Source: Massilia rubra (GTDB lineage Bacteria > Pseudomonadota > Gammaproteobacteria > Burkholderiales > Burkholderiaceae_D). Taken from it: DNA of 64,000 nt. Positions 17,754 to 28,233 of this stretch are shown in pieces. The stretch covers positions 496,001 to 560,000 of the forward strand of contig NZ_VUYU01000001.1 of the NCBI RefSeq assembly GCF_011682065.1. The letters are read 5' to 3'. The position numbers and the translations under genes are program-made. Numbering within the stretch: position 1 is the stretch's first letter; each line of letters starts with the position of its first letter. The notes under the pieces are model-generated. The model was given only the letters and a program-made list of their open reading frames with translations. It searched no databases and was not told the origin of the DNA.

Positions 17754-18416
17754 TTAATCCAGCGTCCAGACGTATTGCATTTGCATCCACGCTTGTTCCG
17801 GCTTGCCATCGACCATGGTTGGCTTGAACTTGCACTTGCCGATGCCTTCTTTCGCCGCTTTGTCCAGGGCGCTGAAGCCGCTCGACTTGACGATTTTCGA
17901 ATCGGCGACGCGACCGTCGGTACCGATCAGGAAAGACAGGGTAACCGTGCCGGTTTCTTCGTTACGCAAGGAAGCTTTTGGGAACTCCGGTTTTGCGCAA
18001 GTGTTGAAATCGGCGACCGCAGCGACGCGGACCGGATTCGGGTTGGCCGGCGCCGGTGGTGCTGGCGGCGCAGGAGGCGCTGGAGGGCGCAGTTCCGTCG
18101 TGGCCGGCTTGACATTGGTCGCCGCGGCGATCGTGTTTTGCACCGGTGGCGGCTGCTGTACGTTGACTTCGACCGGCGGAATGAACGGAGGCGGAGGCGC
18201 CTTCATTTCAGGCGGCGGCGGTGGTGGCGGAACGTCCGGCGGTGGAGGAGGTTTGACCTCTTCGACAATCTTGGTTTCCACTGCTTCAGTCATTTTCGCA
18301 ACCATGCGGGTGCCAAGACCGCTTACGATCCCCCAAGCCACCAATGCGTGAATAGCGATAACGACAGCAATGCCAGTGAAATTCTTCCCGGGGTTCTTAT
18401 CATGCGAAAAATTCAT
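17754..18416 (-). CDS. tonB: TonB energy transducer
   Basis: Spans the periplasm and passes proton-motive energy to outer-membrane TonB-dependent receptors for siderophores, cobalamin or glycans. The 220 residues show a short cytoplasmic tail, an N-terminal anchor helix (FTGIAVVIAIHALVAWGIV), a proline-rich spacer (VKPPPPPDVPPPPPPPEMK, PAPPAPPAPPAP) and the C-terminal domain (CAKPEFPKASLRNEETGTVTLSFLIGTDG, KCKFKP, YVWTLD). The ATG at 18416 has a GGAG nine bases upstream. It is the first gene of the tonB-exbB-exbD-exbD run; a possible Fur site lies upstream. Confidence 0.95.
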   Translation of the reverse strand: MNFSHDKNPGKNFTGIAVVIAIHALVAWGIVSGLGTRMVAKMTEAVETKIVEEVKPPPPPDVPPPPPPPEMKAPPPPFIPPVEVNVQQPPPVQNTIAAATNVKPATTELRPPAPPAPPAPPAPANPNPVRVAAVADFNTCAKPEFPKASLRNEETGTVTLSFLIGTDGRVADSKIVKSSGFSALDKAAKEGIGKCKFKPTMVDGKPEQAWMQMQYVWTLD

Positions 18417-19065
18417 GCCTGCTTTCTCCAATACCAACTCTTTTTGTTGCTACTAAACCCACAAAACACGACAAGACCTTGAGCCGCATCCGGGACGTCG
18501 GCGAATTATACCTACGAATTCTTTTTTTACCATACATTTTTGCCGCTCCAAATCGGTGTGATTCAGAGTGTGAAAACGATTGTCAAAAGCCTCGCTAGAG
18601 CCCTGACCTGCATCTTCTGGTAAAAAAAGCAATACAAAAATACTACGTAAATATGAGGAACATGTTTAAACGTACAAAATGCAGCGAATACTGCATTTGG
18701 CCCGTTGTTTCTTACACCTTACTGACACTGTCACCAAATAACATTCGACCATTTCGTGGTGATTATGCTAACTATAACGAGTTTCAGTGATGGGGGGCGT
18801 ACTGTTGAAAGCCACGGTTGCGCATCCGGGAACTTGCTGTCGAAAGGCTGGCTGCGCAGCGCCTGAATAGTCGTCATCGCGGGGATGCCGGGCTGGTCGG
18901 GCGCGCCAAGCTATGCGCCTGGCTAATGACTGTCATCACGTCAGCAATATAGCATATAGATGCGCGCGTACCAGTCTTTTTTGCGCGGACATGGACGATT
19001 CTGTTGCGCTCATCTGGTAGGCCCGGGTGGAGGGCCCGGCAGCCGGCGTTGCACCGGCTGCTTGA
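18417..19065. other. Intergenic region between spoVR and tonB
   Basis: About 650 bases with lower GC than the genes around it. It holds the tonB promoter region (minus-strand TATAAT at 18510-18505), a candidate Fur site at 18571-18585, and a hairpin at 19039-19061 (GCAGCCGG/CCGGCTGC) immediately after the spoVR stop, without a T-run. Short open frames (for example 45 codons starting near 18653 on plus and 18936-19148 on minus) have no ribosome-binding site or recognisable content and are not called. Confidence 0.6.
18571..18585 (-). promoter_or_regulatory. Candidate Fur-like operator upstream of tonB
   Basis: On the minus strand the sequence reads TGACAAT-C-GTTTTCA, matching 11 of 14 positions of the 7-1-7 Fur consensus TGATAAT-N-ATTATCA. 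It lies about 155 bases before the tonB ATG. Iron control of tonB is common, but this is one imperfect site and its position relative to the TATAAT at 18505-18510 is rather far. Confidence 0.35.
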
Positions 19066-20592
19066 TCAATGCCGGTTGCGCTTCTCGCGCTTGCATTCGA
19101 GGCTGCTGAGGATGTTCCCGGAAGGATCGACCGTGTCCAGATGGACATCGAAGCCCCACAGGCGCGCCACGTGCTTGAGCACTTCCTGGGCGTGCTGGTT
19201 GAGCGGGCGGCGCTGGAACTGGGTGTGGCGCAGGGTCAAGGCGCGGTCGTCGCGCGTGTTCACTTGCCAGACCTGAATGTTCGGTTCGCGGTTGCCCAGG
19301 TTGTACTGTTCGGCCAGCTGCTGGCGCACGTAGCGGTAGCCGCGCTCGTCGTGGATGGCGGAGATGGTCAGCTTCTCGTTCTTGTCGTCGTCGAGCACGG
19401 CGAAGAAGTGGAAGTCGCGGATCAGTTTCGGCGAGAGGTATTGGGCAATGAAACTTTCGTCCTTGAAGTTTCGCATCGCAAAGTCGAGCGCTACCCGCCA
19501 GTCGGTGCCGGCGATCGCGGGAAACCAGTCGCGGTCTTCCTGGGTCGGGTTCTCGCAGATGCGGCGGATGTCGCTCATCATGGCGAAGCCCAGCGCGTAC
19601 GGATTGATGCCGCTGTAATACTGGCTGGTGGCGGGCGGTTGATAGACGACGTTGGTATGGCTTTGCAAAAACTCCATCATGAAGCCATCGCCGACGATGC
19701 CCTCTTTATATAGTTCCTGCAAAATCGTGTAGTGCCAGAAGGTGGCCCAGCCTTCGTTCATCACCTGGGTCTGGCGCTGCGGATAAAAGTACTGGGAAAT
19801 CTTGCGCGTGATGCGCACCATTTCGCGCTGCCATGGTTCGAGCAGGGGCGCATACTTTTCGATGAAGTACAGCAGGTTTTCTTCGGGCTCGGGCGGAAAG
19901 CGCGGAATGGCCACGTCGGCCGCTTCCTCGTCGCGCCGCGGCACCGTGCGCCACAGGGCGTTGACCTGGGACTGGGCATATTCTTCGCGTTCTTTTTGGC
20001 GCGCATTCTCTTGCGCCAGGGACAGCTTGGCCGGGCGCTTGTAGCGGTCCACGCCATAGTTCTGCAGCGCATGGCAGGAATCGAGCAGCAGCTCGACCGC
20101 GTCGATGCCGTGCCGCAGTTCGCACTCGGCAATGTAGTTCTTGGCGAACACCATATAGTCGACGATGGCGTCGGCGTCGGTCCAGGTGCGGAACAGGTAA
20201 TTGCCCTTGAAGAATGAATTGTGCCCGTAGGCAGCGTGGGCGATGACCAGGGCCTGCATGGTCAGGCTGTTCTCTTCCATCAGGTAGGCGATGCAGGGGT
20301 TCGAGTTGATGACGATCTCGTACGCCAGGCCCATCTGGCCGCGCTTGTAGCTCTTTTCGGTGGACAGGAAATGCTTGCCGAAGGACCAGTGGTTATACGA
20401 TACCGGCATGCCGACCGAGGTGTAGGCATCCATCATTTGCTCGGCGGTGATGATTTCGAGCTGGTTGGGGTAAGTGTCGAGGCCGAAGCTTTTGGCGACA
20501 CGGCGGATTTCTTCATGCGCGTGCTCGATCAGGTCGAAAGTCCATTCCGACTGTTCGGGCAGGGCGCGCGGATGTTTGGGGTCTCTTGGCAT
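19066..20592 (-). CDS. spoVR: SpoVR family protein (YcgB)
   Basis: A 508-residue cytoplasmic protein of the SpoVR/YcgB family, named from Bacillus spore cortex formation but widespread in non-sporing Proteobacteria with PrkA and YeaH in a stress and starvation module. Family segments include GLDTYPNQLEIITAEQMMDAY, MPVSYNHWSFGK, EIVINSNPCIAYLMEENS, MQALVIAHAAYGHNSFFK and NEGWATFWHYTI, with conserved histidines. The C-terminus reads GREPNIQVW-like NREPNIQVWQVNTRDDRALTL. It is the third gene of the prkA-yeaH-spoVR run, 30 bp after yeaH. Biochemical function is not established. Confidence 0.95.
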   Translation of the reverse strand: MPRDPKHPRALPEQSEWTFDLIEHAHEEIRRVAKSFGLDTYPNQLEIITAEQMMDAYTSVGMPVSYNHWSFGKHFLSTEKSYKRGQMGLAYEIVINSNPCIAYLMEENSLTMQALVIAHAAYGHNSFFKGNYLFRTWTDADAIVDYMVFAKNYIAECELRHGIDAVELLLDSCHALQNYGVDRYKRPAKLSLAQENARQKEREEYAQSQVNALWRTVPRRDEEAADVAIPRFPPEPEENLLYFIEKYAPLLEPWQREMVRITRKISQYFYPQRQTQVMNEGWATFWHYTILQELYKEGIVGDGFMMEFLQSHTNVVYQPPATSQYYSGINPYALGFAMMSDIRRICENPTQEDRDWFPAIAGTDWRVALDFAMRNFKDESFIAQYLSPKLIRDFHFFAVLDDDKNEKLTISAIHDERGYRYVRQQLAEQYNLGNREPNIQVWQVNTRDDRALTLRHTQFQRRPLNQHAQEVLKHVARLWGFDVHLDTVDPSGNILSSLECKREKRNRH

Positions 20593-20622
20593 GGCTGGGT
20601 TCTCCTGGTGCCGACGAGTTGG

Positions 20623-21891
20623 CTATTTCGCTTGCTTCTTGAAGAGTTCACGGAAGACCGGATAGATATCGGCCGGTGTGACAATTTTTTGCATCGCAAA
20701 GTTCGGATGGTGGTCCGACACTTCGGCGTACTGCTCCCACAGGTTCTGCGGCGGGCCGTCGGTGATTTCCACATACGTGTAGTACTGGACCGCCGGCATG
20801 ATGGTGTTGATCAGCAACTGCTTGCACAGCACCGAGTCGTTGTCCCAGTTGTCGCCGTCCGAGGCTTGCGCGACGTAGCTGTTCCACTCGCCGCTGCCGT
20901 AGCGCTCGCCGATGACCTTGGTCAGCAGGTGCAGCGCCGACGACACCACGGTGCCGCCCGACTCGCGCGAATGGAAGAATTCTTCCTCGTCCACTTCGGA
21001 GGCGGCCGTGTGGTGGCGGATGAACACCACCTCGATCTTGTCGTAGGCGCGCTTGAGGAACAGGTACAGCAGGATGAAAAAGCGCTTGGCGGTATCTTTG
21101 CGGCTCTCGTCCATCGAGCCCGACACGTCCATGATGCAGAACATCACGGCCTGGGTCATGGGCTTGGGCACCTTGATGCGGTTGCTGTAGCGCAGGTCGA
21201 ACGGATCGATAAAGGGAATCGCCAGCAGCTTGGTGTGCAGGTGATGGATCAGGCGCTTGAGCTCGACCACGCGCGGGTGGTCCAGCGGCGCGCCTTCTTC
21301 CAGCAGCGCGACCAGTTCGTTCTCGGCTTCCAGCACCGCCTTGCGCGAGCTGCCGCCGACCGCGATCCGGCGTCCGAGCGCCCCGCGCAGCGAGCGCAGC
21401 ACGTGAATATTGGACGGCGTGCCCGACATATTGTAGCCGGCGCGCTGGTTCTTGAATTCGGTGGTGGCGGTCAGCTGGGTCTTGACCATGTTCGGCAATT
21501 CCAGGTCTTCGAAGAAGTAATTCATGAATTCTTCGCGCGAAAGCTCGAAGATGAAATCGTCTTCCGATTGCTGGTCGCTGTTGCCGGCCTTGCCGCGCCC
21601 GGCGCCGCCGCCGCCCTTGGGCCGGCTGAACTGATCGCCTTTCTGGTATTCCTTGTTGCCGGGATTGATGGTTTCCCACACGCCGCCGTGGGCGTGGCCG
21701 AAATTCGGCTCGTTCACATCCTTGACGGGAATCGATACCTTCTCGCCATTCTCGATATCGGTGATCGAGCGGCCCTTGATGGCCCGCCCGACAGCGTCCT
21801 TGATCTGGCTTTTATATCGCCGTAGGAAGCGCTCTCGGTTGATCGCAGACTTGTTCTTGCCTTGCAAGCGTCGGTCGATGAGGTAAGTCAA
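20623..21891 (-). CDS. yeaH: YeaH/YhbH family protein (DUF444, von Willebrand A-like)
   Basis: A 422-residue member of the DUF444 family. It starts MTYLIDRRLQGKNKSAINRE, has a basic, Gly-rich middle (KGDQFSRPKGGGGAGRGKAG) and a VWA-like domain with a MIDAS-type motif (VMFCIMDVSGSMDESRKDTAKRFFILLYLFLKR). It is co-encoded with the PrkA kinase (YeaG) and SpoVR; in enterobacteria yeaGH respond to nitrogen starvation and stationary phase. A role as a partner or substrate adaptor of PrkA is inferred from linkage. Gap to prkA is 103 bp. Confidence 0.94.
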   Translation of the reverse strand: MTYLIDRRLQGKNKSAINRERFLRRYKSQIKDAVGRAIKGRSITDIENGEKVSIPVKDVNEPNFGHAHGGVWETINPGNKEYQKGDQFSRPKGGGGAGRGKAGNSDQQSEDDFIFELSREEFMNYFFEDLELPNMVKTQLTATTEFKNQRAGYNMSGTPSNIHVLRSLRGALGRRIAVGGSSRKAVLEAENELVALLEEGAPLDHPRVVELKRLIHHLHTKLLAIPFIDPFDLRYSNRIKVPKPMTQAVMFCIMDVSGSMDESRKDTAKRFFILLYLFLKRAYDKIEVVFIRHHTAASEVDEEEFFHSRESGGTVVSSALHLLTKVIGERYGSGEWNSYVAQASDGDNWDNDSVLCKQLLINTIMPAVQYYTYVEITDGPPQNLWEQYAEVSDHHPNFAMQKIVTPADIYPVFRELFKKQAK

Positions 21892-21994
21892 AACGGGCCT
21901 CCTGCTTCAAATCCTGTTTGCGCCCTGGCAGGCGCCGTAGCGGACGCCGTGGCGCGCGCCGGGCGGACCACGGCGGCCCGCTATCCCGGCCGCC

Positions 21995-23917
21995 TTACGA
22001 CGACTTGCGCACGCGCAGGTACCATTCGCACAGCAGGCGCACCTGCTTGGCGGTGTAACCTTTTTCCACCATGCGCGCCACGAAATCGGCGTGCTTGTTC
22101 GCGTCCTCGGCACTGGCCTTGGCATTGAACGAAATGACCGGTAAAAGTTCCTCGGTATTCGAGAACATCTTCTTCTCGATCACGGTGCGGAACTTTTCAT
22201 AGCTGGTCCAGGCCGGATTCTTGCCGCCGTTGGTGGCCCGTGCGCGCAAGCCGAAGTTGACGATCTCGTTGCGGAAATCCTTGGGATTGCTGATGCCGGC
22301 CGGTTTTTCGATCTTTTCCAGTTCGTTGTTGAGCGAATCGCGGTCGAAACTCTCGCCCGTGTCGGGATCGCGGAATTCCTGGTCCTGGATCCAGAAGTCG
22401 GCGAACGTCACGTAGCGGTCGAAAATGTTCTGGCCGTATTCGGAATAGCTTTCCAGGTAGGCGGTCTGGATTTCCTTGCCGATGAATTCGACATAGCGCT
22501 GCGCCAGGTGCTCTTTGATATACGAGAAGTAGCGCTGCTCGGTTTCGGGCGGGAACTGCTCGCGCTCGATCTGCTGCTCCAGCACATACAGCAGGTGCAC
22601 CGGATTGGCCGCCACTTCGGTATTATCGAAGTTAAAGACCTTCGACAAAATCTTGAACGCGAAGCGGGTCGAGAGCCCGTTCATGCCCTCGTCCACGCCG
22701 GCGTAATCGACATACTCGTGCATCGACTTGGCCTTGGGATCGGTGTCCTTCAGGTTTTCGCCATCGTAGACCAGCATTTTGGAGAAAACGCTCGAATTTT
22801 CCGGGTCCTTCAGGCGCGACAGGATCGCAAACTGCGCCATCATCTTCATGGTGCCCGGCGCGCACGGGGCCTGTTCCAGCGAGGAATTGCGGATCAGCTT
22901 GTCGTAAATCTTGATTTCGTCGGACACGCGCAGGCAATACGGCACCTTGACGATATAAATCCGGTCCAGGAACGCTTCGTTGTTACGGTTATTGCGGAAG
23001 GTCTTCCACTCCGACTCGTTCGAGTGCGCCAGGATGATGCCGTCGAAGGGAATCGCGCCGAAGCCCTCGGTGCCCTTGTAATTACCTTCCTGGGTGGCCG
23101 TCAGCAGCGGATGGAGCACCTTGATCGGCGCCTTGAACATCTCGACGAATTCCATCAGCCCCTGGTTGGCCAGGCACAGGCCGCCCGAGTAGCTGTAGGC
23201 GTCCGGATCGTCCTGGGCATAATCTTCGAGCTTGCGGATATCGACCTTGCCGACCAGCGAAGAAATATCCTGGTTATTCTCGTCGCCCGGTTCGGTCTTG
23301 GAAATGGCGATCTGCTTGAGCACCGAGGGATAGCGCTTGACCACGCGGAACTGGTTGATATCGCCATTGAATTCGTGCAGGCGCTTGACCGCCCACGGGC
23401 TCGGAATGGTGCGCAGGTAGCGCCGTGGAATGCCGTAATCTTCTTCCAGGATGACGCCGTCTTCTTCCTCGTTGAACAGGCCGAGCGGCGATTCGTTCAC
23501 CGGCGAGCCTTTCAGCGCGTAAAAGGGCACCTGTTCCATCAGGACCTTGAGTTTTTCGGCGATCGACGACTTGCCGCCGCCGACCGGGCCGAGCAGATAC
23601 AGGATCTGCTTGCGTTCTTCCAGTCCCTGCGCGGCATGGCGGAAGTACGACACCACCTGCTCGATGACTTCTTCGGTGCCGTAGAAATCGCGGAAGGCCG
23701 GATAAATCTTGATGACTTTATTGGCGAAGATGCGCGACAGGCGCGTGTCGTTGCGCGTGTCCACCAGGGTCGGCTCGCCGATCGCGGCCAGCATGCGTTC
23801 GGGCGCGCTGGCGTAGGTCAGCTTGTCCTTTTTGCACAGTGCCAGATACTCAGAGAGGGAGTACTCCTCTTCGCGGGTACGCTCATAGCGAGCTGCGTAG
23901 TTGTCAAAAATGGTCAT
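21995..23917 (-). CDS. prkA: PrkA serine protein kinase (YeaG)
   Basis: A 640-residue cytoplasmic protein with an N-terminal AAA-like nucleotide domain (Walker A LLGPVGGGKSSIAEKL) and a C-terminal kinase-like domain. Relatives phosphorylate proteins under stress, and some show AAA-protease-like activity. Other family blocks visible are YALKGSPVNESPLGLF, GIPRRYLRTIPSPWAVKRL, GFGAIPFDGIILAHSNESEW and DRIYIVKVPYCLRVSDE. First gene of the prkA-yeaH-spoVR run. The 700-bp region in front of it holds a dispersed repeat and probably its promoter. Confidence 0.95.
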   Translation of the reverse strand: MTIFDNYAARYERTREEEYSLSEYLALCKKDKLTYASAPERMLAAIGEPTLVDTRNDTRLSRIFANKVIKIYPAFRDFYGTEEVIEQVVSYFRHAAQGLEERKQILYLLGPVGGGKSSIAEKLKVLMEQVPFYALKGSPVNESPLGLFNEEEDGVILEEDYGIPRRYLRTIPSPWAVKRLHEFNGDINQFRVVKRYPSVLKQIAISKTEPGDENNQDISSLVGKVDIRKLEDYAQDDPDAYSYSGGLCLANQGLMEFVEMFKAPIKVLHPLLTATQEGNYKGTEGFGAIPFDGIILAHSNESEWKTFRNNRNNEAFLDRIYIVKVPYCLRVSDEIKIYDKLIRNSSLEQAPCAPGTMKMMAQFAILSRLKDPENSSVFSKMLVYDGENLKDTDPKAKSMHEYVDYAGVDEGMNGLSTRFAFKILSKVFNFDNTEVAANPVHLLYVLEQQIEREQFPPETEQRYFSYIKEHLAQRYVEFIGKEIQTAYLESYSEYGQNIFDRYVTFADFWIQDQEFRDPDTGESFDRDSLNNELEKIEKPAGISNPKDFRNEIVNFGLRARATNGGKNPAWTSYEKFRTVIEKKMFSNTEELLPVISFNAKASAEDANKHADFVARMVEKGYTAKQVRLLCEWYLRVRKSS

Positions 23918-23991
23918 TTGAATGTCCTTTAATGTGCTGTCACTACTTCACTGTCACTGGCAGTCGTACCGTCGGCGTGCTGTCCAGCCCT

Positions 23992-24115
23992 GAGGGGCTT
24001 CGAAAAACCTGCCGGGCAACGCAATTTTCGTCCTGCGATGCTCACCGTACCTTGGTACGGCTGCGCTTCTCTGACGAAACTTGCGCCGCCCGCTACGGTG
24101 TTTCGAGGCCCCCTC
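23992..24115. repeat. Dispersed palindromic repeat, copy 2 (~124 bp)
   Basis: Same element as 14243-14376. Outer inverted ends GAGGGGCTTCGAAAAACC and GGTGTTTCGAGGCCCCCTC; inner palindrome ACCGTACCTTGGTACGGC. Differences from copy 1 are compensating near the ends, which suggests that the fold matters. It lies 75 bases upstream of the prkA start. Confidence 0.75.
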
Positions 24116-24291
24116 TGTTCGTTGGGGTACTCCATTTGAACCGCCGCCGGCTTTCCTGTTCCAGCAATTCCGAAACAAAAAACGGCTAACGATATTTATT
24201 GTTTTTACCGGTATCGCCCGGCTATTTTGCGTGGTTCGACAAGCTCTTCTTACGCCTGTGAAATTTATTATGTGCCTAATGGTTGCGGAAG

Positions 24292-24531
24292 TCAAAGTAA
24301 TGTAGAGTAAGCTGATGTAACCGTGTTAAGTGCCTGATTTGCAAAGAAAAAATTGATTTTGGCCAGAGATTTTACTGTCTCATTTTTGCCTTGGATGTTC
24401 GTTATGCATGTCGTCTTGATCAAGGTTTCCTGCACTAATGAAAGAACGACATCGCGACCATCTTGGTTGATTGGATAGTGCACGAACTCTGCGACCGATG
24501 GCGCACGAAAATCACCGTGCGTGTCACACAT
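24292..24531 (-). CDS. Hypothetical small protein (79 aa), weak call
   Basis: An ATG at 24531 with a possible TTGGAAA just upstream opens a 79-codon frame in an AT-rich intergenic stretch. The translation (MCDTHGDFRAPSVAEFVHYP...GRDVVLSLVQETL...) has balanced composition without signal peptide or membrane helix. Its V-x-Y-x-I-x-x-x-GR-x-V-x-LSLVQETL pattern loosely recalls short DUF1488-type proteins, but this is a guess. Codon use is unlike the GC-rich neighbours. It may be a non-coding frame. Confidence 0.35.
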   Translation of the reverse strand: MCDTHGDFRAPSVAEFVHYPINQDGRDVVLSLVQETLIKTTCITNIQGKNETVKSLAKINFFFANQALNTVTSAYSTLL

Positions 24532-24595
24532 TTTCCAAGCTGAACTTTGCCGGTGGCGCGCTTGCGCCCCGCGCTTGCGCTACACTGCTGCCTGA

Positions 24596-25657
<1,062 letters not shown>

Positions 25658-25687
25658 GTCACTATTTAATACACCACCGCCCCCGCC

Positions 25688-28222
25688 ATGCTGATTCAAT
25701 CGCTTCGAATGACCGCGCGCGACTGGCGCGCCGGTGAACTGCGCTTCTTGCTGATCTCCCTGATCATCGCCGTCTCGGCGCTGTCGGCGGTGGGTTTTTT
25801 CATCGACCGCATGCGCAACGGCCTCAATCGCGATGCGCACCAGTTGCTCGGCGCCGACCTGCTGGTCAATGCCGACCAGCCGCTCGACCCGGCCTGGCGC
25901 GCCGAAGCCGTCAGGCGCGGCCTGGTGCTGGCCGATACGGTGACGTTTCCGAGCATGGCGCAGGCGGGCGAGGGCGAACAATCGGTGTCGCAACTGGCCG
26001 CCATCAAGGCCGTCTCGCCCGGCTACCCGCTGCGCGGCCAGCTGCGCATCAGCACCAACCTGGAGCAGGCCAGCGCCGCGCTGGGCGAGAAGACCGACGC
26101 CACGCCCGCGGCGGGCACGGTGTGGGTCGACCCCAACATCCTGACCGCCTTGAAAGTAAACGTCGGCAGCCGCATTCGCGTGGGCGACAAGGAATTCACG
26201 ATCGCCCAGCTGATCGCCTCGGAGCCGGACCGCGGCCCCTCGTTCGCCAATTTTTCGCCGCGCGTGATGCTGCCGCTGGCCGATCTCGCTGCCACGGGCC
26301 TGGTCGACAACGGCTCGCGCGTGACGTACCGCCTGCAGGTGAGCGCCGCGTCCAGCAACGACAGCAAAGCCGTCAAGGCCTTCGAAGAATGGATCAGCGC
26401 CCGCATCGAGGCTGGCAAGGTGCGCGGCGTGCGCGTCGAATCGCTCGAAAATGGCCGTCCCGAAATGCGTTCCACGCTCGACCGCGCCGACCGCTTCCTG
26501 TCGCTGGTCGGGCTGCTCTCGGCCATGCTGGCGGCGGTCGCCGTGGCCATGGCCGCGCGCCGCTTCATGCTGCGCCACCTGGACGCCTGCGCCATGCTGC
26601 GCTGCCTCGGCCTGACCCAGAACCAGGTCACCATGCTGTACCTGATCGAGTTTGCCCTCATTGGCCTGGTCGGCAGCGCGCTCGGGGTGCTGGTCGGCTT
26701 CGGCGGCCACTATGTATTGATGCAGCTGATCGGCTCCATGCTCAGCACCGACCTGCCGCCGGTCTCGTTCCTGCCGGCCGTGCAGGGCGTGGCCACCGGC
26801 ATGCTGCTGCTGGTCGGCTTTGCGCTGCCGCCGGTGCTCCAGCTGCGCAACGTGCCGCACAACCGCGTGATCCGGCGCGAACAGGCCGCACCCAAGCCGA
26901 TGGCGCTGGCCACCTATGGCCTGGGCCTGGTGGTGTTCGTCGGCCTGCTGCTGTGGCAGGCGGGCGACGTCAAGCTGGCGCTGTCGACCGCGGCCGGCTT
27001 CCTGGGCGGCTTTGCCTTCTTCGCGCTGGTGGCGTGGGGCGGCCTGGCGGCCCTCAAGACGCTGCGCGGCGCCATCGACAACCAGAGCTGGCGCTTTGCC
27101 GTCACCTCGCTGCAGCGCCGTCCGGGCGCCACCATCGTGCAGGTGGTCTCGCTGGCGCTCGGCCTCATGGCCCTGCTGCTGCTGACCGTGGTGCGCGGCG
27201 ACCTGATGACCGCCTGGCGCAGCGCCACTCCGCCGGACGCGCCGAACCGCTTCATCATCAACATCCTGCCCGAGCAGAAGGATGATGTGGCCAGGCGCAT
27301 CGCCGCCGCCAGGGTCAGCGAAGCGCAGCTGTTCCCGATGATCCGCGGGCGCCTGGCCGCCGTCAATGGCCAGCCGGTCAGCGCCGCCACCTACGCCGAC
27401 GACGACAACGCGCAGCGCCTGGCCGACCGCGAATTCAACCTCTCGACCACCCTCGACATGCCGGCCTCGAACGAGATCGTGGCCGGCCAGTGGTACAAGG
27501 ATGGGCCGGGCGTGGCCGAAGCCTCGGTCGAGCAGGGCATCGCCAAGACCTTGCGCCTGAAACTGGGCGACACCTTGCGCTTCGATGTCGGCGGCACGCT
27601 GGTCGACGCCAAAGTGACCAGCCTGCGCAAGCTGGAATGGGGCTCGATGCGCGCGAACTTTTTCGTGATCATCAACCCGGCCGCGATGGAAAAGACCTCG
27701 CAAACCTTCATGACGGCCTTCCACCTGCCGCCGGCGCAGAGCACCTTCACCAACAGCCTGACGCGCGATTTCCCGAACCTGACCGTGATCGATGTCAGCG
27801 GCATCATCCGCCAGTTGCAGGAAGTGCTGGACCAGGTGGTGACGGCGGTCGAATTCCTGTTCATGTTCACCCTGGCCTCGGGCGTGCTGGTGCTGTATGC
27901 GGCGCTGATGGGTTCCCAGGACGAGCGCACCCGGGAATCGGGCCTGCTGCGGGCCCTTGGCGCGACGCGCAAGCAGCTCTCGCGCGCGCAGTGGATCGAA
28001 TTTTCGCTGGTGGGCGGCCTGGCCGGCCTGCTGGCCGCGTCGGGCGCGGCGGCGCTGGGGTGGGCGCTGGCGACCTACCAGTTCAAGTTCCCATGGACCT
28101 TCAGCCCGATGGTATGGCTGGCCGGCCTGGTGGTGGGCGCGCTGTGCGCCATCATCGGCGGCTGGCTCGGACTGCGCAACGTGCTGCGCCAGCCGCCGTT
28201 GCAGACCTTGCGCGGCACGTAA
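25688..28222 (+). CDS. FtsX-like ABC transporter permease (YbbP type), large
   Basis: An 844-residue inner-membrane protein with the two-module MacB/FtsX layout: helix near residue 20-40 (FLLISLIIAVSALSAVGFFI), a periplasmic domain, three central helices (LSLVGLLSAMLAAVAVAMAA, LIEFALIGLVGSALGVLVGFGG, GVATGMLLLVGFALPPVL), further helices near 400-440 and 500, a second periplasmic domain, and a final FtsX domain (FLFMFTLASGVLVLYAALMGS, EFSLVGGLAGLLAASGAAALGW, MVWLAGLVVGALCAIIGGWLG). Such proteins normally pair with a YbbA-type ATPase for lipoprotein or lysophospholipid handling. No ATPase is adjacent here. It ends 11 bp before the convergent response regulator gene. Confidence 0.92.
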   Translation: MLIQSLRMTARDWRAGELRFLLISLIIAVSALSAVGFFIDRMRNGLNRDAHQLLGADLLVNADQPLDPAWRAEAVRRGLVLADTVTFPSMAQAGEGEQSVSQLAAIKAVSPGYPLRGQLRISTNLEQASAALGEKTDATPAAGTVWVDPNILTALKVNVGSRIRVGDKEFTIAQLIASEPDRGPSFANFSPRVMLPLADLAATGLVDNGSRVTYRLQVSAASSNDSKAVKAFEEWISARIEAGKVRGVRVESLENGRPEMRSTLDRADRFLSLVGLLSAMLAAVAVAMAARRFMLRHLDACAMLRCLGLTQNQVTMLYLIEFALIGLVGSALGVLVGFGGHYVLMQLIGSMLSTDLPPVSFLPAVQGVATGMLLLVGFALPPVLQLRNVPHNRVIRREQAAPKPMALATYGLGLVVFVGLLLWQAGDVKLALSTAAGFLGGFAFFALVAWGGLAALKTLRGAIDNQSWRFAVTSLQRRPGATIVQVVSLALGLMALLLLTVVRGDLMTAWRSATPPDAPNRFIINILPEQKDDVARRIAAARVSEAQLFPMIRGRLAAVNGQPVSAATYADDDNAQRLADREFNLSTTLDMPASNEIVAGQWYKDGPGVAEASVEQGIAKTLRLKLGDTLRFDVGGTLVDAKVTSLRKLEWGSMRANFFVIINPAAMEKTSQTFMTAFHLPPAQSTFTNSLTRDFPNLTVIDVSGIIRQLQEVLDQVVTAVEFLFMFTLASGVLVLYAALMGSQDERTRESGLLRALGATRKQLSRAQWIEFSLVGGLAGLLAASGAAALGWALATYQFKFPWTFSPMVWLAGLVVGALCAIIGGWLGLRNVLRQPPLQTLRGT

Positions 28223-28233
28223 CACCGCCAACT

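Noticed and set aside
18936-19148. Small minus-strand frame at the end of spoVR
   Set aside because: Overlaps the 3' end of spoVR out of frame and lacks a start signal.
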